DNA from: Desulfocicer sp963675955 | GTDB lineage: Bacteria > Desulfobacterota > Desulfobacteria > Desulfobacterales > Desulfobacteraceae | Assembly: GCA_963675955.2 (NCBI GenBank) | Contig: CAXXVR010000002.1 | Span: 62,001-126,000, forward strand | Length of the DNA stretch: 64,000 bases | Direction: 5' to 3' | Shown here: positions 8,361 to 16,539 of the stretch, piece after piece | Layout: each line of letters starts with the position of its first letter | How positions within the stretch are numbered: position 1 is the first letter of the stretch | Notes under the pieces: model-generated | Seen by the model: the letters and a program-made list of their open reading frames with translations, nothing else | What the model was told of the DNA's origin: nothing | Databases searched by the model: none | Made by a program: the position numbers and the translations under genes

Positions 8361-9140
8361 ATGCTGCTGGTAATTGATGTGGGAAACACCAATACGGTGC
8401 TGGGGGTATTTGACAAGGATTGTTTGATCAGCGACTGGCGAATCCGTACCGTCAGAGATACAACTGCAGATGAATTTAATCTGCTTGCCAGGGGGCTTTT
8501 CAATGACAAGGAGATTAAATTTTCCGACATTGAAAAAACGGTGATCTCCTGTGTGGTTCCGCCTGCGGTGAGAATTCTGGATAATTTCTGTCATAAATAT
8601 CTTGGCCAGGCCCCGCTGTGGGTGAATCCCGATGCGGTGAGGCAGCTGATGCCCATTCTTTATAACAATCCCGCTGAAGTGGGCGCGGATCGGGTGGTCA
8701 ATGCCATTGCCGCCTATGAAAAATATAAACAGAGTCTCATCATCATTGACTTTGGCACGGCCACCACCTTTGATGTGATCACCGAAGATGGAGAATATCT
8801 CGGGGGGGCCATCATCCCGGGTATCATGATTTCAGCCGAAGCCCTGTTTCAAAAGGCCTCACGGCTTCCCCGGGTGGAGATTTTCATGCCCCCGGATTCG
8901 GTGATCGGAAGAGATACCATTGACAGTATCAAATCAGGACTCATGCATGGCAATGCCGCCCTTGTGGACGGCATGGTGGCCCGGATGAAAAAAGAGATGA
9001 CAACCACGCCTCGGGTCATTGCCACGGGGGGACTTGCCGTACTCATTGCCGGACTCACCGATGCCATTGAAGTGGTGGACAATAATCTCACCCTGGAAGG
9101 ACTTCGCATTATCAGTCGGGAACTGGATTCACGTGTCTGA
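8361..9140 (+). CDS. coaX: Type III pantothenate kinase
   Basis: Phosphorylates pantothenate in the first step of CoA synthesis; the type III class is not feedback-inhibited by CoA. The protein has 259 residues, the family length, if the start is ATG at 8361 after GGGGAAAAAT. A longer frame from 8241 would add 40 residues with no family match. The acetate/sugar-kinase fold motifs are visible: MLLVIDVGNTNTVLGVF at the N-terminus (phosphate loop), ADRVVNAIAAYE and IIDFGTATTFDVI in the middle, and GAIIPGI, then ATGGLA. It closes the tilS-ftsH-folP-ybbR run and converges with the minus-strand pil operon 45 bases on. Confidence 0.95.
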   Translation: MLLVIDVGNTNTVLGVFDKDCLISDWRIRTVRDTTADEFNLLARGLFNDKEIKFSDIEKTVISCVVPPAVRILDNFCHKYLGQAPLWVNPDAVRQLMPILYNNPAEVGADRVVNAIAAYEKYKQSLIIIDFGTATTFDVITEDGEYLGGAIIPGIMISAEALFQKASRLPRVEIFMPPDSVIGRDTIDSIKSGLMHGNAALVDGMVARMKKEMTTTPRVIATGGLAVLIAGLTDAIEVVDNNLTLEGLRIISRELDSRV

Positions 9141-9185
9141 TCAAAACCCCGGCTGCTCTGGAGATGGGCATTCCCTCTTTCCTTG

Positions 9186-9887
9186 TTAACCTTTGCCCAT
9201 TTTTTTAAGGGTCTCATTGAATATGGCGTAAAACTGCTCATGGTCTTTCAGGCTCTTTTGCAGAAGGTTCAGCGCCTTGGATGCCATTTCTTTCTGGTTG
9301 ATGATCAGGTTTACGCTTTTGTTCAGGGCTGCCATATTATCCTGGGTGCGCAGCGTATCTGAGATGAGAATGACAACGATCTTTCTTCTCAGACCCATGT
9401 CAAGATCTTTCAGGTTCTGGAGAAGAATGCCAGCTCCCTTACAGGTTTGGTCAAAGATTTCATCCACCAGGATGATGTTGAACAGGTGATACTTCATCCG
9501 AGTGAGTGCTGTTTTAACATCCTCCACCGCCTCAATGTGATATTTCATCTGTTCCAGGGCGGCCCGGGCATGGCTGGCAGACCCTTGGTTGCCAAGGCAG
9601 ATCAGCGCGGTTTCGGCATCGTCATCCAGATAATCAAAGGGCCTTTCCGTCACATCGTAATCTGGTGTGGCAGGTGCCTTCTGGCCTGCAGGAACTGCCC
9701 CCTTTCCTGATGTGGCTGCCCCTTCTCCATCTGGAGAAGCCGCTGGCCTGGTATCTCCAGGCTGGTCCGGGTTGATGTAGAGACGGTGTTTGCATTTGGG
9801 GCATAGAAACGAGGATTTTTTCCCTTTGGGGATCTTGTGGTCCGGTATGTTTATTTTAGTGCTGCAGGCAGTGCAGATAATTTCCAC
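9186..9887 (-). CDS. Zinc-ribbon protein with degenerate receiver-like domain
   Basis: 233 residues in three parts. Residues 1-40 form an MJ0042-type zinc ribbon (CTAC at 5-8, CPKC at 29-32). A Pro/Ala/Gly-rich linker follows (about 45-85). Residues 95-215 look like a response-regulator receiver fold: a strand TALICLG, a strand NIILVDE with Asp in the phosphoacceptor position, and a late NLIINQKE with a Lys. The Asp pair expected at the end of the first strand is missing, so it may be a pseudo-receiver. It begins 5 bases after the upstream pilT-like gene and must be co-transcribed with it. I infer a role in pilus or motility control; the exact function is unknown. Confidence 0.6.
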   Translation of the reverse strand: MEIICTACSTKINIPDHKIPKGKKSSFLCPKCKHRLYINPDQPGDTRPAASPDGEGAATSGKGAVPAGQKAPATPDYDVTERPFDYLDDDAETALICLGNQGSASHARAALEQMKYHIEAVEDVKTALTRMKYHLFNIILVDEIFDQTCKGAGILLQNLKDLDMGLRRKIVVILISDTLRTQDNMAALNKSVNLIINQKEMASKALNLLQKSLKDHEQFYAIFNETLKKMGKG

Positions 9888-9892
9888 GGCTT

Positions 9893-11056
9893 TTACGCTC
9901 CTTCGTAGTCATGATCCAGTTCCAGGTTTTCAATTTCAGTGGTCTTTTCCCCCCTGGCACTTTTAATGGAGTCAAGTCCCCTGCCTACCACGGGTTTTCT
10001 GGAGGCGTAGGCCATGGCGACCTCCTCGGTGATCAATCCTCTCTGGTAGAGTCCTAAGATAAAATCATCAAAGGTAGTCATGCCAAAGGCTGTGCCGTCC
10101 TTGATGATCTGATAAAAGGTTTTGTCTTCTGATTCGCCGTTGGTGATGGCATCTTTTATTCTTAGATTGTTACCCATGATTTCAAATGCAGCCACCCGTC
10201 CCCCACCGGTTTTGGGTAGAAGTCGCTGGCATACGATCCATCTGACGGTATCGGCAAGGCGAATGCGGATCTGTTTTTCTTCATCCGATGAAAACATGCC
10301 GATGATACGGTTGATGGTCTGCCCGGCATCCACAGTGTGCAGTGTGGACAGCACCAGATGTCCTGTTTCTGCTGCGGAAAGTCCAATTTCCACAGTCTCT
10401 CTGTCCCGCATTTCCCCCACCAGAATTATTTTGGGGGCCTGGCGCAGGGCAGCCCGCAGGCCACTTGCAAAGGTGTCAAAATCCCCCCCCAGTTCCCGCT
10501 GGTTAAAGGTGGCTTTTTTCTGGGGGTGCTGGAATTCTATGGGATCTTCCAGGGTGATGATATGAACGGACCGGGTTTCGTTGAATTCGTCCAGAAGGGC
10601 AGCAAGGGAGGTACTTTTACCACTGCCGGTGGAGCCGGTGACAAAGATGATGCCGTTTTTTTCATGAACCATTTTATCAAAGGCTGGGGGCAGGTTCAGT
10701 TGCTTTACGGTGGGAATCTGGGTTTCCAGTTTTCTTAAGATAATGGCGTATTTTCCAGACCTGGAAAAAATGTTCACCCGGAAACGTGCCCTGTCTCCCA
10801 GGGCATAGGACAGATCGCAGGAACCTTCCCGTAACAGGGTTTCGGTGAGGCGCCGATCGTCATGTATGAGATTCAGAGCCATGGCCTCTGTCTGAAAGGG
10901 GGTTAATAAATTAAATTCCGGCTCCATGTGAACGGGAACCAGTTCGCCGGAACTTTCCACCTGCAACGGTTTTCCCGGGGTAATGTTCAGATCGGAAACA
11001 TTGCTGTGAGATTCGAGCATTTTTGAGAGAATGTGGTCCATCTCTTGTCTTTGCAT
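9893..11056 (-). CDS. PilT/PilU-like twitching-motility ATPase
   Basis: A hexameric secretion-superfamily ATPase of 387 residues, related to the motors that retract type IV pili. Visible motifs are Walker A GSTGSGKST (about residue 138), an Asp box HIITLEDPIEFQH, Walker B KIILVGEMRD, and a His box ETGHLVLSTLHT. The N-terminal PAS-like domain carries a variant sequence (NVSDLNITPGKPL). It differs clearly from the adjacent canonical pilT and has a longer, charged C-terminal tail, as PilU-type accessory motors do. It lies 147 bases downstream of pilT and 5 bases upstream of the zinc-ribbon gene. It could be called PilU by position, but PilT2 is equally possible. Confidence 0.85.
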   Translation of the reverse strand: MQRQEMDHILSKMLESHSNVSDLNITPGKPLQVESSGELVPVHMEPEFNLLTPFQTEAMALNLIHDDRRLTETLLREGSCDLSYALGDRARFRVNIFSRSGKYAIILRKLETQIPTVKQLNLPPAFDKMVHEKNGIIFVTGSTGSGKSTSLAALLDEFNETRSVHIITLEDPIEFQHPQKKATFNQRELGGDFDTFASGLRAALRQAPKIILVGEMRDRETVEIGLSAAETGHLVLSTLHTVDAGQTINRIIGMFSSDEEKQIRIRLADTVRWIVCQRLLPKTGGGRVAAFEIMGNNLRIKDAITNGESEDKTFYQIIKDGTAFGMTTFDDFILGLYQRGLITEEVAMAYASRKPVVGRGLDSIKSARGEKTTEIENLELDHDYEGA

Positions 11057-11203
11057 GGTCGATTCCTGATACTTGATGATAATATTTGTTCATGAATTGT
11101 AAGTTCTCATATTTTATAGTGTATATGATGTTGAGAAATCACAAAGAACACATTATATGCTGACAAATCCAAAATTTTAATCTTATGACTGTAAGACCTT
11201 TGT

Positions 11204-12286
11204 TTACGCGTCCGTAAAATCTGTCGGAGGATTTTTAAGAAAGGGCCTGAACAATGCTTTGGTATTGGCCTTGGCATAGGCTTCATCCGGGCTGATCCAT
11301 CCTTTCTGGTACAGCTGCATGATGGCATCGTCCAGCAGCTGCATGCCATACTGCTTACCCGTCTGGATACTGCTTGGAATCTGGTGAGTTTTAGATTCCC
11401 GGACCAGGTTTCGAACTGCTGGGGTGGCCAGCATGATCTCCATGGCAGCACACCTGCCTTTTTTGTCAACGCGTTTAAAAAGGACCTGGGCCACCACGGC
11501 CCGGAGGCCATCGGACAGGGTGGAACGGATCTGGGCCTGTTGAGATGATGGAAAGACCTCAATGACACGGTCAATGGTCTTAGCCGCTGACGAGGTATGC
11601 AGGGTACCAAAAACAAGATGACCTGTGGATGCCGCTTCAATGGCCAGGGAAATGGTTTCAAGATCCCTCATTTCCCCCACCAGGATAATGTCTGGATCCT
11701 CACGAAGAGCCCCTCTCAATGCGGATGAAAAGGTTTTGGTGTGCATGCCAACTTCCCGGTGATTGATAATACATCCTTGACTTTTATGGACAAATTCAAT
11801 GGGGTCTTCCACGGTGATGATATGATCTTTGCGGGTTTTATTGGCCTGATCAATGATGGCGGCAAGGGTGGTGGATTTACCACTGCCCGTGGGGCCGGTG
11901 ACCAGCACGAGTCCCCGGGGAAGGTTGGCAAGCTTTGATATCACCGGGGGAAGCCCCAGCTGTTCGGCTGTCAGGATATCCGAGGGAATTTCACGAAAGA
12001 CGGCGGCAATGCCGTATTTCTGCATGAAATAATTGGCTCTGTACCGGGCAAGGCCGGGGATTTCATAGCCAAAATCCACATCCCCGGTTTCCTCAAACAC
12101 CTTTATTTTCTCTTCGGGGGTGATCTCGTACAACAGGCTTCTCAGATCATCGTTGGAAAGTATATTGTATCGGATACGTTCAATATCACCATGGAGCCTC
12201 AATGCTGGTGGCTGCCCTGAAACAAGGTGAAGGTCAGAAGCCCCCTGTTCGTTCATTAACTTGAAAAACGCGTCAATTTTTGCCAT
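11204..12286 (-). CDS. pilT: Type IV pilus retraction ATPase PilT
   Basis: A 360-residue cytosolic motor that depolymerises type IV pili and drives twitching. It starts MAKIDAFFKLMNEQGASDLH, with the conserved SDLHL motif, and carries Walker A GPTGSGKST (about residue 135), the Asp box HIITVEDPIEFVH, Walker B DIILVGEMRD, and the His box STGHLVFGTLHT. The length is typical. The preceding minus-strand genes are divIVA-like and yggT-like. The pilin and assembly genes are not in this window, so the pilus itself must be encoded elsewhere. Confidence 0.93.
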   Translation of the reverse strand: MAKIDAFFKLMNEQGASDLHLVSGQPPALRLHGDIERIRYNILSNDDLRSLLYEITPEEKIKVFEETGDVDFGYEIPGLARYRANYFMQKYGIAAVFREIPSDILTAEQLGLPPVISKLANLPRGLVLVTGPTGSGKSTTLAAIIDQANKTRKDHIITVEDPIEFVHKSQGCIINHREVGMHTKTFSSALRGALREDPDIILVGEMRDLETISLAIEAASTGHLVFGTLHTSSAAKTIDRVIEVFPSSQQAQIRSTLSDGLRAVVAQVLFKRVDKKGRCAAMEIMLATPAVRNLVRESKTHQIPSSIQTGKQYGMQLLDDAIMQLYQKGWISPDEAYAKANTKALFRPFLKNPPTDFTDA

Positions 12287-12371
12287 GACTTCTCCTGGTG
12301 ATGTTTGGTTTTATTTCCAAGCGGGGCTGCCCTTTCAGACATTCAATTGTAATCTGCCTAGTCCCTGAAGA

Positions 12372-12878
12372 TTACCCATTGGCATGTTTCATGAATTTGA
12401 GGGCCGGGTCTGCTTCATCGGCGGATTTGTTTTCTTCTTTGCTCATTTCAAGGAGTTTGGAGTGATTTTCAATGACTGCACCGATTTGAACCTCAATCTG
12501 CATGCGCTGACGTTTCAGCTCAGTGATGTCACTGTAAAGCTGGGACAGGCGCTGGTGTGCCCGGTTCAATATCTTTTCCGCCTGGGTTTCCGCATCGGCA
12601 ATAATGGATTCAGCGGATTTGCTGGCATTTATCTTCATTTGATCCAGCACCGTCTGGGATTTGACCATGATATGCTTCATGGTGTTCTCCCGTTCTCGAT
12701 ATCCGTTGTTTTCCATATTAAGACGATGATTTTCTGCGCCCATGGCTTTTATGGTGTCATTTAGCTTTGTCATCTCATGGGCAACCTCTTCAAGAAATCC
12801 ATCCACCTCTCGAATATCAAACCCCCGGAAACGGGTGGAGAATTCCTTTTGCTGAATAACTGCTGGTGTGATTCCCAT
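12372..12878 (-). CDS. DivIVA-domain coiled-coil protein
   Basis: 168 residues. The N-terminus matches the DivIVA signature: ITPAVIQQKEFSTRFRGFD followed by VDGFLEEVAHE, the segment that inserts into curved membrane. From about residue 35 to 145 the sequence is a long heptad-rich coiled coil, and the tail is acidic. DivIVA proteins mark cell poles and septa and recruit other proteins. In delta-proteobacterial genomes a short DivIVA-domain protein often lies beside yggT, as here. Its place directly upstream of pilT suggests, but does not prove, a role in positioning the pilus motor at the pole. Confidence 0.85.
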   Translation of the reverse strand: MGITPAVIQQKEFSTRFRGFDIREVDGFLEEVAHEMTKLNDTIKAMGAENHRLNMENNGYRERENTMKHIMVKSQTVLDQMKINASKSAESIIADAETQAEKILNRAHQRLSQLYSDITELKRQRMQIEVQIGAVIENHSKLLEMSKEENKSADEADPALKFMKHANG

Positions 12879-12911
12879 TTTTACTCCCTATGGTTTTTTC
12901 AGGGCTTTGGA

Positions 12912-13211
12912 TTAAGACAGGGTAATGGCCAGACGATGAAGGCTTCCCACCACAAATCTCTGTATGAAAATAATACCCAGCATGGCAATAATGGGGGAAA
13001 TGTCCAGCCCGCCAAAGGTTACTGGCAGGTTTTTTCTGATCTGGTAGAGAACCGGGTCAGTGATATTGTTAATAAATCGGACAATGTTGTTATATGGGTC
13101 GGGATTGACCCAGGACAGAACCGCTCTGGCAATTATAATCCACATGAATATGCTCAACGCATAGTCCAGCACAACGGCAATGGCCTCAAAAAAATTTCCA
13201 AGGATAAACAT
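12912..13211 (-). CDS. YggT family membrane protein
   Basis: A 99-residue integral membrane protein with two hydrophobic segments (about 8-30 and 65-90). Between them lies the family motif WIIIARAVLSWVNPDPYNNIV, with FINNITDPVLYQIRK following. YggT-family proteins are widely found near division and DivIVA-like genes; some have been linked to osmotic tolerance or chloroplast division (Ycf19). The function here is unknown. It is the first gene of the minus-strand run yggT-divIVA-pilT-pilT2-zinc ribbon. Confidence 0.88.
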   Translation of the reverse strand: MFILGNFFEAIAVVLDYALSIFMWIIIARAVLSWVNPDPYNNIVRFINNITDPVLYQIRKNLPVTFGGLDISPIIAMLGIIFIQRFVVGSLHRLAITLS

Positions 13212-13525
13212 TTATATTGAATTCTCTCCTTTGTAATAACCTGGTTTTATGTGTTTCAACTGAAAAAGATAGATTATGAAAGGAATATGATATTTAACGT
13301 CTAAATGTCAAGATTTTTCAACCTTTTCAACACCGGGAAGAGTTGTGGCCCCAGCGCAATGCACCCGTGGCCCATGTCATGCCCACTCACCGATCTTGCC
13401 TGATCTCCGGGAGGGTTACAACATAGACGCTGTCCGGGAAATAAATGTACTATGGAAAGAATCATTGACAAGTAAATAGATATACCATAAGAATGGTTTA
13501 ACCATTCAACAAGGAATCCGTAGAT
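13212..13525 (+). promoter_or_regulatory. Intergenic region with GntR promoter
   Basis: A divergent region of 314 bases between yggT and gntR. On the plus strand a perfect TTGACA lies at 13465-13470, then a 17-base spacer and TAAGAA at 13488-13493 as a weak -10. The likely operator begins at 13491 and overlaps the -10, as expected for autorepression. No repeat or RNA structure was noted in the rest. Confidence 0.5.
13491..13507. promoter_or_regulatory. FadR-subfamily GntR operator
   Basis: GAATGGTTTAACCATTC is a palindrome with 7-base arms and a 3-base centre. It contains TGGT-N3-ACCA, the core seen for FadR-subfamily GntR regulators such as PdhR and LldR. It overlaps the candidate -10 and ends 18 bases before the gntR start, so autoregulation is likely. 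Confidence 0.65.
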
Positions 13526-14293
13526 ATGTCCCCAAAAAAAAGCGCCGATTTTCAGCAGGTTAAGAAAAGTAGAATATTTCAGGATGTTGTAAATCAGATC
13601 CAGGAGGCGATTCTTAACCGTACTCTTCAACCCGGAGATATGCTTCCGCCAGAACGGGAGCTGCGGGAGACCTTTAATATAAGTCGTGGAACCCTGCGAG
13701 AATCTTTGAGGGTTCTTGAGCAGAAGGGACTCATTGAGATTCGTCTGGGTACTGGCGGTGGAGCCGTTGTTAAAAATGCCGGCACCGAACAATTGACGGA
13801 AACCCTGGGGCTCATGATTCGCTCTGGCACCCTGTCTGTTCAGGACATCGGTGAGTTCAGACAGGGAATGGAAGGACAGATTGCCCGTCTTGCAGCCCAG
13901 CGGGCAACGGCTGATGACATTGTCCGTCTGGAATGTCTTGTGGATAAAGCTGCAGCCATGACCGATAAGGGTGCAGTGGAAGCTTTTCTTGATACAGATC
14001 AGGCCATTCACAAGGAGATCGGACGCATTGCAGGAAATGCTCTGTATCGATATGCTGCCCAGGTGGTTCATGATAATATCCGTAAATATTATGATGATTT
14101 TCTGGAGTTTACCCAGGAACGAATGGATGAAAATCTTCTGGATCTCAAGGGCATTGTTGCCGCCATCCGGGAACAGCGTCACCAGGATGCTGCTTCCCTG
14201 GCCGAGCAGCATGTACACCGATTTAACCTGCGAATGCAGGAGAAAGAATCCCGGGCCGGTTCCTATTGCCCATCGGGGGGGCGGCTCTGCTGA
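13526..14293 (+). CDS. GntR family regulator, FadR subfamily (FCD domain)
   Basis: 255 residues. The N-terminal winged helix (about 15-80) contains LQPGDMLPPERELRETFNIS and RGTLRESLRVLEQKGLIEIR, the GntR hallmark. Residues 100-235 form the all-helical FCD ligand domain, with the Asp and His positions that bind a metal and carboxylate effectors in this subfamily (for example DTDQAIHKEI and the late HVHRFN). It is followed by an amino-acid oxidation operon and probably controls it in response to a small carboxylic acid. The last 12-15 residues (after MQEKES) are read from a dispersed repeat and do not look like family sequence. Confidence 0.9.
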   Translation: MSPKKSADFQQVKKSRIFQDVVNQIQEAILNRTLQPGDMLPPERELRETFNISRGTLRESLRVLEQKGLIEIRLGTGGGAVVKNAGTEQLTETLGLMIRSGTLSVQDIGEFRQGMEGQIARLAAQRATADDIVRLECLVDKAAAMTDKGAVEAFLDTDQAIHKEIGRIAGNALYRYAAQVVHDNIRKYYDDFLEFTQERMDENLLDLKGIVAAIREQRHQDAASLAEQHVHRFNLRMQEKESRAGSYCPSGGRLC

Positions 14294-14433
14294 AGTTGCC
14301 TTGGAGGCTGCCTTTTCATATAAACCCACATGGCTGTGAGTACCAGCCACAACGAATAATGAAAAAACAGTTGCTGTTAGAACCCAGTAGCCAATACCCA
14401 GCACCCAAAACCCAGCACCTGCTTTTTCACATA
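14251..14433. repeat. Dispersed repeat B, copy 1
   Basis: Begins inside the 3' end of gntR and fills the gap to the next gene. Core blocks are TTTTCATATAAACCCACATG, a hairpin TGGCTG (14331-14336) / CAGCCA (14344-14349), CACAACGAATAATGA, and a run of CCCAGTA/CCCAGCAC words. The same blocks occur in inverse orientation at 21452-21570 and in part at 48062-48205. Confidence 0.75.
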
Positions 14434-14454
14434 ACAATATTTGGAGGAACCCCG

Positions 14455-16539
14455 ATGTCTGATCGAAGATTGACAACGCATCCTGTCCTGGACGTAAGCC
14501 AGGGGGAAACGGTGACCTTTTCATGGAATGAAAAACCATTGCAGGGAATAAAGGGGGAGATGATCTCTTCCGCCCTGTTTGCCAATGGAATTCAGGTGTT
14601 TGGGCACCACAGTAAAGATTACAGTCCCCAGGGCATGTTCTGTGCCAATGGCCAGTGTTCCCAGTGCCTTGTGGTGGCCGATGGTTTGCCCGTTAAATCC
14701 TGCATGACCCCATTGAAGCAGGGCATGGTGATTGCCTCCATGGAGACCCTTCCCCGGGTTCCTGCCGCAGATGAGCCGGTTGAGCTGGAAGAGGTGGTCA
14801 CCCGAACGGTGCAGGTCTTGATCATTGGTGGGGGGCCTGCTGGACTCTCTGCCGCCGTTGAGCTGGGTAAGCTGGGAGTCGATACCCTTATTATTGATGA
14901 CAAGGATCGCCTGGGGGGAAAACTGGTGCTCCAGACCCATAAATTTTTTGGTTCTGTGGAAGATTCCTGGGCCGGTACCAGGGGCTTTGAGATCGGCCAT
15001 ATTCTGGAGCAGGAAGTGGCCGTTTTTCCTTCGGTGGAAACCTGGCTTGAAACCACAGCTGTGGGGGTCTTCTCCGATGGCGTAGTGGGGGTGGTGCAAA
15101 GGGGGCGTTATGTGATGATCCGTCCGGAAAAATTGCTTGTAGCCACCGGTGCCCGGGAAAAAATGCTGGCCTTTCCCGGCAATACCCTGCCCGGGGTTTA
15201 TGGGGCCGGGGCCTTTCAAACCCTGGTGAACCGGGATCTGATAAAAGCCGCCCATCGGGTACTCATCGTTGGTGGCGGGAATGTGGGGATCATTGCCGGA
15301 TACCATGCGCTTCAGGCGGGCATTGAAGTGGTGGCCGTCATTGAGGGGCTTCCCGAAGTGGGGGGCTACAAGGTGCACGCGGACAAACTCAAGCGTCTGG
15401 GAGTACCCATTTTCACACGGCATACGGTTGTGTCGGCCAATGGCACGGATCATCTGGAATCGGTGACCATGGCCCGTCTGGATGATAACTGGAAGGTTAT
15501 CCCCGGCACGGAAAAAACCGTTGAAGTCGATACCCTGCTCATTGCCGTTGGCCTTTCTCCGGTGAACGAGTTTTTTCTCAAAGCAAAGCAATGGGGCATG
15601 GATGTCTATTCCGCCGGCGATGCCCAGGAAATCGCCGAAGCCTCGGCTGCCATGTTCACGGGAAAAATTGAAGGGGTTAAAATTGGAAAATCTCTGGGTT
15701 TATATAATGAAGAAATTCCCCAGGAATGGCTGGACAAGGCAGAGATCCTTAAATCCCGGCCCGGTAAGGTAAAAAAGGATACCCCGCCGTTGCCTGCACC
15801 CGAGGGGGTTGGGCCGGTGTTTCACTGTACCCAGGAAATCCCCTGTAATCCCTGCACCTCCATCTGTCCTGAAAACATCATTACAACGGAAAAAGATCTC
15901 ATCACCGGACTTCCCCATGTGGCGTCCCTGGATAAATGCAAGGGCTGCCTTAATTGCGTGGCCATCTGCCCGGGACTTGCCGTGAGTGTGGTGGATTATC
16001 GTAAGGACAGGCAATTTCCCACGGTGACCCTTCCCTATGAGATGGCCCGGGATGCCGTTGAAAAGGGTAAACTGATCACGGTTACCGATGTGGATGGAAA
16101 CGTCATCGGGGACTATCCCGTGCAACGGGTTGTGGTCAACAAAAAGAAATTTCCAGGCACCCTTATGGTACAGGTCAAGATGGAAGCGCTCCTTGCCCCC
16201 AGGGCCATTGGTATCAAAGAACAGAAAAATCCCCTGAAATCCATTGAAATTGCAGATGTTTCCGCCTGTCCCGATGACGCCATTGTGTGCCGGTGTGAAC
16301 GCATCACGGCAGGGGATATACGGGCCGCCATCCGGGAGGGGGTAAGGGATATGAACCAGCTCAAGGGCTTGAATCGTACGGGCATGGGTGCCTGTGGATC
16401 TAAAACCTGTCGTCCCATGGTGCTGGGTCTGTTCCGGGATGAGGGCATTGATCTGAAAGAAGTAACCGATAGAACCGATCGACCGTTGTTTGTGGAGGTG
16501 CCCTTTGGCACTCTGGCCGGCATCAAGGGGGGTGAATGA
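14455..16539 (+). CDS. Multidomain FAD/Fe-S dehydrogenase subunit (OoxA/HcnB/sarcosine oxidase alpha-like)
   Basis: 694 residues from ATG 14455, preceded by GGAGGA; a longer frame from 14266 only reads through the repeat. Domain order: a 2Fe-2S ferredoxin-like domain with C63, C68, C71 and C83; an FAD-binding disulfide-reductase fold (IIGGGPAG near 123, a second Rossmann VLIVGGGNVG near 270); a 4Fe-4S segment (CNPCTSICP and CKGCLNCVAICP, about 460-515); and a C-terminal BFD-like 2Fe-2S domain (VCRCERIT ... GACGSKTC, about 610-660). Related proteins oxidise amino acids with a DAO-family partner subunit (opine oxidase, HCN synthase, D-proline/hydroxyproline dehydrogenase). In several of these systems the parts are separate polypeptides, fused here. 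Its stop overlaps the partner gene by four bases. Confidence 0.85.
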   Translation: MSDRRLTTHPVLDVSQGETVTFSWNEKPLQGIKGEMISSALFANGIQVFGHHSKDYSPQGMFCANGQCSQCLVVADGLPVKSCMTPLKQGMVIASMETLPRVPAADEPVELEEVVTRTVQVLIIGGGPAGLSAAVELGKLGVDTLIIDDKDRLGGKLVLQTHKFFGSVEDSWAGTRGFEIGHILEQEVAVFPSVETWLETTAVGVFSDGVVGVVQRGRYVMIRPEKLLVATGAREKMLAFPGNTLPGVYGAGAFQTLVNRDLIKAAHRVLIVGGGNVGIIAGYHALQAGIEVVAVIEGLPEVGGYKVHADKLKRLGVPIFTRHTVVSANGTDHLESVTMARLDDNWKVIPGTEKTVEVDTLLIAVGLSPVNEFFLKAKQWGMDVYSAGDAQEIAEASAAMFTGKIEGVKIGKSLGLYNEEIPQEWLDKAEILKSRPGKVKKDTPPLPAPEGVGPVFHCTQEIPCNPCTSICPENIITTEKDLITGLPHVASLDKCKGCLNCVAICPGLAVSVVDYRKDRQFPTVTLPYEMARDAVEKGKLITVTDVDGNVIGDYPVQRVVVNKKKFPGTLMVQVKMEALLAPRAIGIKEQKNPLKSIEIADVSACPDDAIVCRCERITAGDIRAAIREGVRDMNQLKGLNRTGMGACGSKTCRPMVLGLFRDEGIDLKEVTDRTDRPLFVEVPFGTLAGIKGGE

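Noticed and set aside
13301..14539. Long minus-strand frame (412 codons) across the gntR region
   Set aside because: It lies antisense to a gene with clear GntR/FCD motifs, has no recognisable motif and runs through the repeat.
14521..15591. Minus-strand 356-codon frame inside the FAD/Fe-S dehydrogenase gene
   Set aside because: Shadow of a well-supported plus-strand gene.
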